Assembly (NCBI GenBank): GCA_019454045.1
Contig: SKCR01033644.1
Coordinates: forward strand, 1-64,000
Length of the DNA stretch: 64,000 nucleotides
Reading direction: 5' to 3'
Origin: Zanthoxylum bungeanum
Taxonomy: Eukaryota; Streptophyta; Magnoliopsida; Sapindales; Rutaceae
The notes under the pieces are model-generated. The model was not told the origin of the DNA. It searched no databases and worked only from the letters and a program-made list of their open reading frames with translations. Position 1 is the first letter of the stretch. Each line of letters begins with the position of its first letter. Position numbers and translations under genes: made by a program. Below, piece after piece: positions 1 through 10,500 of this stretch.

Positions 1-1533
1 TTTTTAGTGGAATAACCCGGAGTTAATAATTCGGAATATTTAATTAAGAGCTTAATTAATATTTTGAGATTATTGGAGCTCGGAACCGTAGGTCCATTTG
101 GTCCCCGTGCTAGCTCAATTTACTATAGCGGATTTAGTATAATTGGATAGTCGAATTATACACTCACACATGTATAAATATTATTAATACGATTAATAAT
201 ATTATTTATCACACTTGAAACTTTAATTTAAAAGTTAATATATAGTTTTCTTAAATATATGATATTTAAACACATGTTATTTAATTATATTAGATATAAT
301 TAAATAGAAGGTTAAGTTAGTAATTTCCAAATTTTGGGTTTTGGAAACCTTTGGATTCAATTTGGAAGTTACATAAGTTTAATTGGTATTTAACGTTTTT
401 ATTTTGTAACATATTTTTCATTATGGAAATTAAATATTGATGTTACAAAATTTATTATTTTTCCTTATGGTGGCCGATTTTTTCACTTGGTGGGAGAGGT
501 AAGGTTTATTTTATTTTGTAAAATAAAACCCTAAGTATAAAAAGGAATTTGTTTTTCTTTTTTGGTTAACTCTCTCAATTGCAAAACCCTAGCCTCCATC
601 TTCTTCCTCATTCTCTCTCAATGGTTGAGAAAAAAAATAAGAACAAGAAGAAAAATAAGAAAAAAGATAAGTGTGACTAGTAATCTCTAAAAGGTTTAGG
701 GATTCATTTAGTGAGTATAGCTCACACTACTTTCCGTTGGTTGTGAGACATAGCACGTAAGATCTTTTGGTGTCGAACAAAATCATCGTCTTCTTCTATT
801 TCTTTTTGTCACGACATTGAGCCTTGGTTTTGCTCATTGCCGCCCCTGTCTTGGTGAAACAGAACCCGTTTTGGTTTTGTTTTAATCCAGAATTTTTGGG
901 GATATTTTGTGATGTTTTAGGATTGTGTTGTAGCTGTTTTCATGTGAAAAATCAGAACCAAAGCACACCCTTAGCCCACGCAATTTAGGGGCTGATTCTG
1001 CAGTGCATTTGGCGCATATCGAGTGCTAAAATAGTCCGGTTTTGAGCTGTTGTTCGGGGGTCGTTTCGGGGCTGAAATTTTGTCAAAAACAGAATCAAAA
1101 TTTCAGTATACCCGCTGGTCAAATTCGACAAAAGGAAGGGAGGGGCAAAAAAAAATTTCAAGTTCGATTTGGGTGCCTAAGACGCTTCCGCTGCGCGAGG
1201 AAAGCGTTTCTTACAATTTGCATCGAGAGCGAGGTTGAAAAGTTTTCTTAACCCTTCTCTTTTTCATTTAAAGTTTCTGTTTTTTAATATATTTATATGA
1301 GTTATAAATATGATATGCATGTTTAGATGAGTGGGCACAATATAATATTCATATGATGAATGGTTTTTGTTATTTCATGTGATGAATGAATTTTGCATTG
1401 GTCGTAAATTTTTCCGGCTCTTATTTTTTGTAGTTGGTTTTGTTTTTGGGATGTAAGGCCATAAGGCCATTGATTACATTTGTTGTAATTTTTTTTTCTT
1501 TTAAATAGTCGTAGATTCAATTATCAATTCCCT
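1..1533. other. Unassigned AT-rich, LTR-like sequence
   Basis: No protein-coding evidence was found; the short open frames are low-complexity. The sequence has the texture of a plant LTR or untranslated leader, with oligo-T runs, an A/G-rich stretch near 628-672 and a CT-rich stretch near 585-620. It joins Athila-like 3' sequence near 1534. I found no second copy in the window, so neither its boundaries nor its family can be set. Confidence 0.3.
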
Positions 1534-2928
1534 ACTAACCAGGTGATGTCTTATAAATTCTACTTCTTCTTTTTCAGATATTTGGGACAATGTCTCAAAT
1601 TGGTTGGGGGGAGGGGATAATTTATTAGATAATTTTCATTTTTATGTTTTATTGCTGTGTTTTTTCGTCCAAAGAAATTTTTTTTTTGTTGATTTTTTTG
1701 TAAAAAAAAAAAGAGTTTTTTTATGTTGTTTTTTCTTTATTGTTATTTTGTGCGTAAAAAAAATAAATTGTGTTGATTTCCTTTTCTGTTTTTCAAAAAA
1801 AAAAAATGCACAAACTAACAATAAAATTTTGACTAAACAAGTGGAATTGTTGTTCAGAGGTGGCTGTGTAAAGAGTTTTCGCTCTTGAGACCCATCTCAA
1901 AATAATTTGTTACAAGTTATTTTTGTTTATTTCTTTTTGAATCATTTAAATTTATGAATTATTAATAATATTGATTAAATTTGATCTTCATATGCTCATT
2001 TGACAGGTATTATCAACATACATGGTAACATATGAACATATGTTGTAAGTGAAAATTTTGTAATATTCAGTTTTCTAGTTTGTTGGAGGTAGCACTTAAA
2101 GGTAGTGGAATTTGTATTTTTATTCAAAAAAAAAAAAAAAAAAAACAAAACTAACCATGCTTTTACTTAGTAACATGACATCTTACCTTAATAATCAATG
2201 ATTGTTCACGTAAAATGGTAGAGCTTGAATTAGTTTTAAAAAATTGATAATAATCAAGTTTTTACTCAGTAACCGGACATCTTGCCTCAGTAAGCAGTGA
2301 TTGTTCACGTAAAACGGTAGAACTTGAGTTTGTAAAAAAAAAGTGTGTGAATAAGTTCGATTTCGTAGCCTCTCTAACTCGAGCAATTAAGCCTGTAGGG
2401 GTGCTTTAACACTTAGTGCCCCAAGGCCAACTGGTCTGGGAGTCATTGGCCCAAAGCTCGTTAAATTGGTTAAAGAGAAAGCTTAAGGAAGTCAAACACT
2501 TTTCTTTTTAATATCTGAGATCCGAGCAATTAAGTCTGTATGGGTATCTTAACACCTAGTGCCCTAAAACCAACTAGTTTGGGAGTCACTGGCCCAAAGC
2601 TCGCTACAAGGATTGAAGATATATTATTACAAAAAAAAAAAACTATTTTTGTATTTATAAATAAACTTCCATTGCCAAAAAGGTGTGAACTCTAATATAA
2701 TTTTAGGAAAAAAATATTACCCTCTTTTCAACAAGACCTGTGAATATTGTGAGCACAATGAATTGATTGATACCTTATTTTATGTGTGTATGGAGAAGGG
2801 TAAAAAGTACAGGAGAATTTATTTATTTAATAATTTAGAAAGAAATAAAACAATTACATACTTGGATAAGAATTTTTTTCGCTAAAATTAATAGGGACTA
2901 GTAATAAGCTGGTTGGGGGGGGGGGATG
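1534..2928 (+). mobile_element. 3' non-coding end of an Athila-like element (F)
   Basis: This stretch is collinear with the region after the captured LOG gene in element A (about 35905-37228). Shared landmarks are the CTAACCAGGT block, the GACAATGTCTC block followed by a purine run (1598-1618), two copies of a hairpin-rich 100-120 bp unit (2385-2475 and 2522-2612), the AAGGTGTGAA block and a terminal polypurine tract (2911-2926). No LOG reading frame precedes it: homology stops near 1534, just where LOG would end in element A. It is either a truncated or a LOG-less relative. Confidence 0.7.
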
Positions 2929-4263
2929 TGATGAACATTAAAAAGTGTACAGTTAATAAAAGAGAAATTAATCATTTTACACTTATAATTTCATTAATCC
3001 CCTTAATTTAGCACGTTTGTAAAATAATAATTAAATTTATGTTTTATATATTTTTATTGTGATTTTTATTTCGTATGTAGGTGAAATAATAATTTGGATG
3101 CATAACTAGAAAAAAACGGACTTGATATTTGGATTTTGGATGTCAGAAACTTGGAATGGTGTTTTAACAGTCTACAATTTCGGAAATTCTAGCTTTGTGC
3201 AAGTTTCGTTTATTGGCCATAACTTTTTACTCTGGCATCGGATTAAGGTGATTCATGTTCCAGATGAAAGACGTCTCAAAGATCTACAACTTTGAAATTT
3301 ATAAGATTTTCTAATTCTGAGATTTTCAAGGTCGAAATAGATGAAGAAGTCACGTGTATTGCATGTAATTTTAATTATTTGAAAATAAATAAATGTCACA
3401 ATTCACTTTAGGTGAATTGTAACAAATGTTTGCTACATGATAAAAAAAAATCAAAAAGGAAAAAGAAAAAAATAAATTAGTTAAAGTTTGTTGTTTGTAT
3501 TTGATTTGGAAAGTTGTAATGAATAATTGAGAGATAAGAACTTCTACAATAAATAGAGCTGCTCACCTCTCGTTTTTCTTCATGCTTTCTTTCAAAATTC
3601 TATTGTAGAATTTGGGAGAGAGTATCTTGTGTGTTTTATTTTTTTAACCTTTCTTGTAATTTTTTTTCTTTTGGTAATAAAATTATGCATGTTTTTCTTC
3701 AAATCATGAGTAGTTAATTTCATCATGCTGGGGTAAAGAGTGAAGCTCTTAATATGAGAATATATATTTATATTATTTATATTATAATATATAAATTATA
3801 ATTTGAATAAGTAATTTAAATCTGGATTAATTATTGACAAACTTTGCTACCGCCTATATGACTGGTTTTTATTTTTTTAGCATAATTGAGTACCTAATTG
3901 GACTTGTTATAGACAAATATTATCACCGCCTTTATGGCTGGTTTTATATGTTTTGACATAATTAATTCATGAAAATAAATTAACTGGATAATAATAATAA
4001 TTTGTATATTATAAAAAATAAGATTTCTCTATATTTGAAATATTAAGAGTGGATCTCCTAACCCGCAGCATTTTAATTTACTGTTGTAGTTCAATTTAAA
4101 ATTTTTCATCACTTCAAACAAATCCGATATTTTTATTTCACTCGAATTGTTATTTTATTTTATTAAATTTATTCCCTGTGAAACAACCCCGGACTTACAT
4201 GGTTACTTTATTACTTCGACACTCTTATACTTGGGAGTAAAGAATCACTTTTTAAGCGTGTCA
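2929..4263 (+). repeat. 3' LTR of Athila-like element F
   Basis: Starts TGATGAACATT directly after a G-rich polypurine tract and ends GCGTGTCA, so it has TG...CA ends. It is about 1335 bp long. It contains the family's CCGCC-TATGGCTGG motif twice (about 3850 and 3925) and a short direct match to 19154-19330. The right end abuts and truncates a Mutator-like transposase remnant. The 5' LTR lies outside the window, so the target duplication cannot be checked. Confidence 0.7.
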
Positions 4264-5445
4264 AATACAATGGCAGCAATGCATATGCCTATTATGTAGA
4301 ACCTCGGACAACTTGCATTGCAAACTCTCTGGACCTCTATGCTTGATTGTATGACGATTGAACCACATGCTCAAAATGAATATCACTCACCATATCTCTT
4401 GGCTTAATGATTCTATTGGCATCTAAAAACTTACCTTTGATAATGTCACCAACAACCCTATTACCAATACGACTACCTCCAGAACCAACATCATCAGAAG
4501 TGCTGATGTATGTCTTCACGTATTCAGTTACAATCTAGTTCTAGTTTTGGACTCTAGAAACACTATGTGCCCGTAATTTTTAGTCAAAAGATTGATCCAG
4601 TACAACGAGCTTCAAATCTTGTTGTTGCCGACTTGCTTATTGTGGTTTTAAAGTGTCTCCTTACAGCAATCAGAGCCAAGCCTCTATGTAGCTCAAGTTT
4701 AGAGGAGTAGCATTTACCCACCCCCATTTCGCCCCCACCCGATGGTGATATATTGGTGTATGAAGGCATATCAGTCAAAGAAATGATAGGAGGGAGACAT
4801 CGAGATGCATCCGATCAAATATTCATGGGAACTTCTCGAACTATTGTTGAAGAACCAGTCATATTATCTCCACGAAACTCACCATTTGACCATGACCTCT
4901 GGATATTTTCATCATCTCTACCCGTTGTATAATTATCACTGGGAGCTTCATCCAATATATAAACTAGAACTGAATGACTCACCATATTATAACTCGACGA
5001 AGAACGACCTTGAGATTGTTGACTATCGCTAACAGTAATCTTATCCCAACTTAAATATAACTTGACCACACTATCTTGTCGAATGACATTTGAGTGTAAA
5101 TTGAAAACCATTCACATTCCTTTTGATTATGAATTTCAATAACTAAACGTCACTGTAAATATGACGAAATTAAACTTTTCATACTGCCTTTGTACTCCAT
5201 TTTACTTCTCTGCATCCGCACATATAATATTTCCACTAACTACTCATAAGTTGTGCCTGCGGTAACTAATTCTAAAAAAATATATCCTCTCTTGTATTCA
5301 TTGCTGCCATTATCTAATTTCTCCCAAGATCTCTCACTGTATAAAGTTAGAGGTATTTGTTCTATTTTATACTTAGGAGAATATAAAGAAATTTCAAAAA
5401 ATGAGTTGGCAAATTTTTTTTTATTGTGATAGCAAATGGAAAATA
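4264..5445 (-). pseudogene. Mutator-like (MULE) transposase N-terminal remnant
   Basis: Several minus-strand frames join in order from about 5430 down to 4264. First comes an N-terminal segment of the kind that precedes MULE DNA-binding domains. A segment at 4778-4584 follows, with a Tyr-Ser-Ser start and a TTRFEARC end, matching the MuDR DNA-binding domain pattern (PF03108-like). A segment at 4519-4337 contains GNRVVGDIIKGKF and KPRDMVSDI, the zone leading into the MULE catalytic domain, followed by a degraded AMQVVRGS-like stretch. Frames shift and stops intervene. The catalytic core is missing because the F LTR begins at 4263, and the start is cut by the E LTR at 5446. It was once mobile DNA and is now dead. 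Confidence 0.65.
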
Positions 5446-7104
5446 TGATGAGCGGAAAATATATCAATATTTACCGCCCTTTTTACTTAATATTTTGTAT
5501 AGTTTCTCGGGTATTGTGAATAGTTTGATGTGTTTTGTGTTATTTTATAGATAAATAAAATATCAGGACTCATTGGAATCAAATCGGGGCTAAAACGATG
5601 AAAAATGAATGAAAAGTGGTAAAATGAGAAATTTTATTGTTCACGCGTCGTGACGCACAAGTCCTTTGTGATGCGACGTGCCTCAATTATTCAACTGCCA
5701 ACACGCGTCATCACTTGCATCATCACCGCATCATCATGACGTCCGCACAATTATTGATTTACCGACAGCCGCCATCTACTGTAGCGAGCATCGCGACGCA
5801 CACCGATTTTGAATCCTATAAATATATGCCTGATTCAGAAGGAAAATTCATACTTTCTTCTGGGGAATTTCCTTAGAATACTAAGAAGAGAGTATCTTGT
5901 TTGTTTAATTTCAGTTTTCTTATATTTAATTTTTATTTTAAATAATAAATCTTTCTTTGTTTTACTTAAAAGTATGAGTAGGTAACTTCTTTCTGATGGG
6001 GTAAAAGTGAACTTTTATTATAATAATTTAGATTAATCTCCCTTATTTTATAATATATAAATTATCTTAAAACCTGACTTAATTGGATACCGCTTTATTG
6101 GTAGGTTGGACTTAATTAAATTAATTTTAACCTCACTTAATTGGATACCGCTTTTATGGTCGGTTGGAATTAATTAATATATGACTTAATCAGGATACCG
6201 TCTTTATGGTCGGTTGGTAATATAATACAAATTTATGTATTATAATAAGGGAGATTTCTAGATTTGAAATAATAAATGTGGATCCCCAAACCCCATCATT
6301 TTATTTCATTGTTGTAATTTTTACCTTTTTAGTTTTCAAATTTGTTTTATAATGTTTTATTTATTTATATCTTTATTAGTCCTAGATATGTGTCGTAACT
6401 AAATACGTTGTCTAGGGTTGTGATGATAACCAATATCAATGATTTAATAAGTTGACTTTTCTTATGTCTCGTGTAATGCATAGGTTTATTTATTGAGTCT
6501 TAATCTTAATGTTTCTTATTAACTGGTCACTAATAAGATTGATTTAGTAAACTTAAAATGAACTTGACGAAGAGATTTTAGGTTTCAGCCTTAGACTCAA
6601 TAGCTCATGATCTCACATTCACCTTAGAGATTTCCTTCCAGGATAGACATATACCTGTCGGGCATGGGTAGCCAAAATTGGAACTTAATCTTAATGAATT
6701 CGGGTAACTTAAATAACAAAGACATATAGTTAATTGGATTAATTTGGGTGTTTGCATCTGACCATCGACATAGGCTTTTGCATAACTTCGTATTCCAGGT
6801 TAATAAACTGACATATTACACAAGCATAAGGTAATCAACTCATATTTAGAAAGATATTGGTAGGATTCACAACCCTGGATATTTTCATATCAGTGTTTAA
6901 AACTTAAAATCTACCTTTATTTTGTTTTATTTACTTGTTTTAGATAAAAATCACCTTCCAACCAACAATCAAATCAATTAGATACTCCTAGACATTTAGC
7001 TTTATATATTGATAGCATAGGTATTAAGTCATCGTGGGATCGATACATTTTATACTACTTGAGCGGTACGTGCGCTTGCGTAACGTGAGTGATTTCACCG
7101 ATCA
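5446..7104 (+). repeat. 5' LTR of Athila-like element E
   Basis: Starts TGATGAGCGG and ends ACCGATCA, about 1659 bp. It aligns along its length with the A and B LTRs: the TGTATAGTTTCTCGG start region, the AGATAAATAAA block, CpG-rich CGTCGTGACGC/CGCGACGC motifs (5644 and 5791), a TATAAATA box at 5817-5824, three GGATACCGC...GGTTGG units (6088-6215), and the conserved tail ending just before a primer-binding site. It lacks the CACGTG array of the A and B LTRs. The left end cuts into the MULE remnant. Confidence 0.75.
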
Positions 7105-7385
7105 AGTTTTTGGTGCCGTTGTCGGGACTTATTTATCTCTTACTATTAACTTTGGGGTTTGATACTTTACTTGTGTCTAATTTGTTTTTACTTATTATTT
7201 TTGTTTTCTTATGTTTCAGGTTCTCAGACACTACATGAGAAGAAGCAGAAGCTTTGAAATCCATCCGCTTGACCCAGAAATTGAAAGAACTATAAGACAG
7301 TTGAGAAAGGAAAAGACGGGAACATTAAGAAGTCCTGAGGCCAAATTTGGCAATAAAAAGAAATAACATGTTAGTCAACAAATAG
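7105..7385 (+). mobile_element. Primer-binding site and gag start of element E, truncated
   Basis: A degraded tRNA-Asp-type primer-binding site lies at 7111-7128 (TGGTGCCGTTGTCGGGAC; two or three changes from the element A site). A leader and a start of gag follow (ATGAGAAGAAGCAGAAGC at about 7234), equivalent to the gag start at 39376. Homology fades near 7385, so nearly all of the internal region is missing. Confidence 0.65.
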
Positions 7386-8842
7386 GCTAAAGATGTACAT
7401 AAGAAAATTGAAAATAAAAAAGTAGAAATGCAGAAAATTTGTGATATCATCATATTGCCAACTTCATTTGATACAATGCATCAATAATAAGAAAATTGGG
7501 CAAAACAAAATATTTTCAGCAAGCATATCTTTTTTATTTTATGTACAACAACTAATTACAGTATAATGTGCACTTTAAGGCTCTTATTTCATTTGATTTC
7601 TCTTTGTGTGTGTGTATATATATATACTTGTTTCTTCATGCATTGTATTTGGAAGCTTAAAATTAAAATTATAAACATATAATAATGACATGAGAATTGT
7701 GAATAAAATTTATCATTTTGTATTTTTTTCAAAATCTTTTCATACATGTATCCACAATGGATGAATAATAATGATGATGATGACATGGGAATTGAGAATA
7801 AAATTTATCATATTATATTTTTCCAAAATCTTTTCACGCATGTATCTACCATGTATACATAATAATTTTTCAAAAAAATATAAAAGCAAAAATTAGACTA
7901 TGTACACTTAATCTCCACCAATTAAGGAGAGCTAGAATTGTACATTTTTTTATAAGTTTTGACATTTAATCATTTTGATTGTTGTTCGCATGTGTTTGAT
8001 TCTTGGAACAACTTAATGTACTATATTACTTCTTCAAGCATTGTGTTCATATATAAATGAATTAAACTAAAATATTGACTTAAAAATTGTTATTCCTATA
8101 ATAAATCAATAACACATGGAAATAACTAATTTTATTAATTATATTTGAAGTATCCAATGAACACAAACCAATAACAAAGAACTTTGCCAGTACCAAAGTT
8201 AAATTAATGATAAATAATTTAATAAGTTTTATCTAAATCATTCTCCATGCATTAAATTTCCACCAAATGAGGGGAGAATGTTTAGAAAGCTTATTTTTAT
8301 ATATAGAATGATAAAGAATTTTTTCACTTTAAACATATCTCTTTGGTTAGAAGTTATGTTGTTCTTAAACACTAAGTTAACATTTTTTCTTTCTAAAAAA
8401 GTAAAAGAGTTGAGGAAGTCTAAATTATTTTTTTATCCCTTTACTTTTCATAAAATTTGAAACCAGATAATAAGTTGAATAAAACTACTTGAAAATTATA
8501 CCGGGTCATACTTATTGGAGACCATAATTGACATTCTTTGTTTAGATTAATCTTACCACTAAAGCATATCGGTGAAACATATTCGTTTTATGGAGGAGGG
8601 AATCAAAGTGGGAAATAAAATTTTAATTACAAAAATACAAGTTTCCTTAATTTGGATTTTGATTTTTAGGATTTGTTGTTGTTGGAATTCATTTAGACGA
8701 AAACTTTGCGAGCTATCGAAAAGTATTTAGTCCCGTATAATTTTATCCCCGTGAGAAGCCTAATCTACCATATAGGATTGTTGTTGACATACATGATTGA
8801 AATCCTGACTCTCATGGGTTATACTTGACTTAATGATACCAA
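7386..8842. other. AT-rich unassigned DNA with a 95-bp tandem duplication
   Basis: No gene or recognisable element found. A direct duplication occupies about 7684-7778 and 7779-7873 (period 95 bp, diverged), recognisable from AATGACATG and GATGACATG starts and shared AAAATTTATCAT blocks. Several short open frames here are low-complexity and lack family signatures. Confidence 0.4.
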
Positions 8843-8847
8843 ATGCA
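8843..8847. repeat. Target-site duplication, left (ATGCA)
   Basis: ATGCA directly precedes the 5' LTR start and is repeated at 15296-15300 directly after the 3' LTR. This proves the boundaries of the copia insertion. Confidence 0.9.
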
Positions 8848-9506
8848 TGTTGTAAATTCTCTAAATATGTAGTTTAAGTGTAAGAGAGACATGTCCCTTA
8901 AAAAATGTCTTATGGGAAAACACAAGTTAAAGGGAAAGAAGGGGTATAACCCTTAGGATGGTTACACCCTAAGCCAAAGAGTGCCTACAAAGACACTCTT
9001 CCATGCCTATAAAGGGGGGGCTTAGGTTTATTCTCTCCAATAAAAGAAGGGGTATAACCCTTAGGATGGTTACACCCTAAGCCAAAGGGTGCCTACAAAG
9101 GCACTCTTCCATGCCTATAAAGGGGGGGCTTAGGTTTATTCTCTCCAATAAGAATTTCCTACATTTTACAAATCTTCATTTAGAATAAGTGAGTCAAGTT
9201 AAGAGAGAGTTTTCAACCATTTTGTCATTGTTCAAGTTCTTGTTAAAGGAGTTCCCATTCTACAAGAAGCATCCAAGTAATCATGGGAGAACTTTAGCCA
9301 CAAAACCATTCGTAGAGCACCGAGGCGGGGCTAATAAGTTCTTAAGGACAGAGGCAACTCGACTTGGATCTCAGTTTCATCATCATCTTCTACATTTTCC
9401 AGATTTTTTTATGTTTATGGTTTATGTTCATTTTGATATATTAGTATACAATTGATTGATTGATGTATGTATGATAATTTCATTTGATAACATTTATTTA
9501 CCGACA
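8848..9506 (+). repeat. 5' LTR of the copia element
   Basis: 659 bp, matching the 3' LTR at 14699-15295. It differs by an internal 108-bp tandem duplication (8936-9043 and 9044-9151) that doubles the CCTATAAAGG TATA-like box. It lacks a segment of the 3' LTR near 14765-14845. Confidence 0.9.
8936..9151 (+). repeat. 108-bp tandem duplication of the LTR promoter
   Basis: Two units start AAGAAGGGGTATAACCC at 8936 and 9044, and each ends near CTCTCCAATA. Each contains GCCTATAAAGG, the only TATA-like box in this LTR. The 3' LTR has a single unit (about 14845-14942). Confidence 0.88.
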
Positions 9507-10500
9507 ATCTTAAAAACTTATTACTTATATATGTTGTTAAATGAAATTTTGCATGTGTTAATAGTCATTTTTCTAGAAAATATATTATGTGCATGAAAAA
9601 TAAGCAAGGGCGTTCGAACGCCCGACTAACGCGTAGGCAAAAAATTCTATTTTCGTAATCTCGTTCGAACACTTCTTTAAACGCAACAGGAACGTGAACT
9701 CCCTGGAACATTTCGTTCGAACGCATTTACAAACGCAACACGAATGTGAACTCTCTGGAACACTTTGTTCGAACACGTTTACGAACACTACACGAACATG
9801 AACTCACTGGAAAGTTATGTTCGAACGAATTAACGAATGTGACATTAACGAATTTATTCATGGAATGGTTTTAGATTCAAAAATAATAACATAGATTATC
9901 ATATGATATATGACATATATGCAGTAATGTTAACTTAGTAAAATCATATACTGTATTATTATAAATTTGGTAGTATATGTTTAAGTTAATATTAGGGTAT
10001 TCAATTATCACAAGCACACATATAGTGATAAAGTTGAAAAATTAATTGTGCGTTGCATACTTTGTTGAGAATTAAAAGTGTAACCTTGCACAAGTAATTC
10101 CGTCACAGCTTGATTGACTTATACTTATATACACACATACAAATCTACACATATATATTATTGTATTGTGAATTGAAGTGTAATACTAAGTTTGGATGTG
10201 TAAGATATTCTATTGAGAAATTGTTTAAAGTGTATTCTGTCAAAAAGGCGATAAGAGCCTAAGTGGACATGGATTTAAATGGTTACATCGGACCCCCCTC
10301 ATCCTCTGGGAATATTCCTTTATTCATTTATCATAAGAAATCTTAATCGAAAATTCAATGACTGGTGTTATTTGGTACTAATGTCCAATATAACAACGAG
10401 TGGATTCTTAGTATATCACTTAAACAAGATCATACATTTGATCGTTGTGCAATTTGTCTTATGTAGACTTATTGATTACTGTTGGTTTTTCTAGTTACAC
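9507..10500 (+). other. Long copia leader with 52-bp tandem repeats
   Basis: Non-coding. Four units beginning GTTCGAAC start at about 9612, 9663, 9715 and 9767, with a fifth start at 9819, giving a period of 51-52 bp. Each contains the palindrome GTTCGAAC and a degenerate ACGCAACACGAA block. I could not find a convincing initiator-Met primer-binding site immediately after the LTR. The rest to 10500 is AT-rich with no gene. Confidence 0.6.

Noticed and set aside
1604..1888. 94-codon Phe-rich frame
   Set aside because: Low-complexity oligo-T translation within element F's non-coding region; not conserved in A or B.
9612..9840. GTTCGAAC repeats as heat-shock elements
   Set aside because: The GAA and TTC blocks abut without the two-base spacing needed for a heat-shock element.
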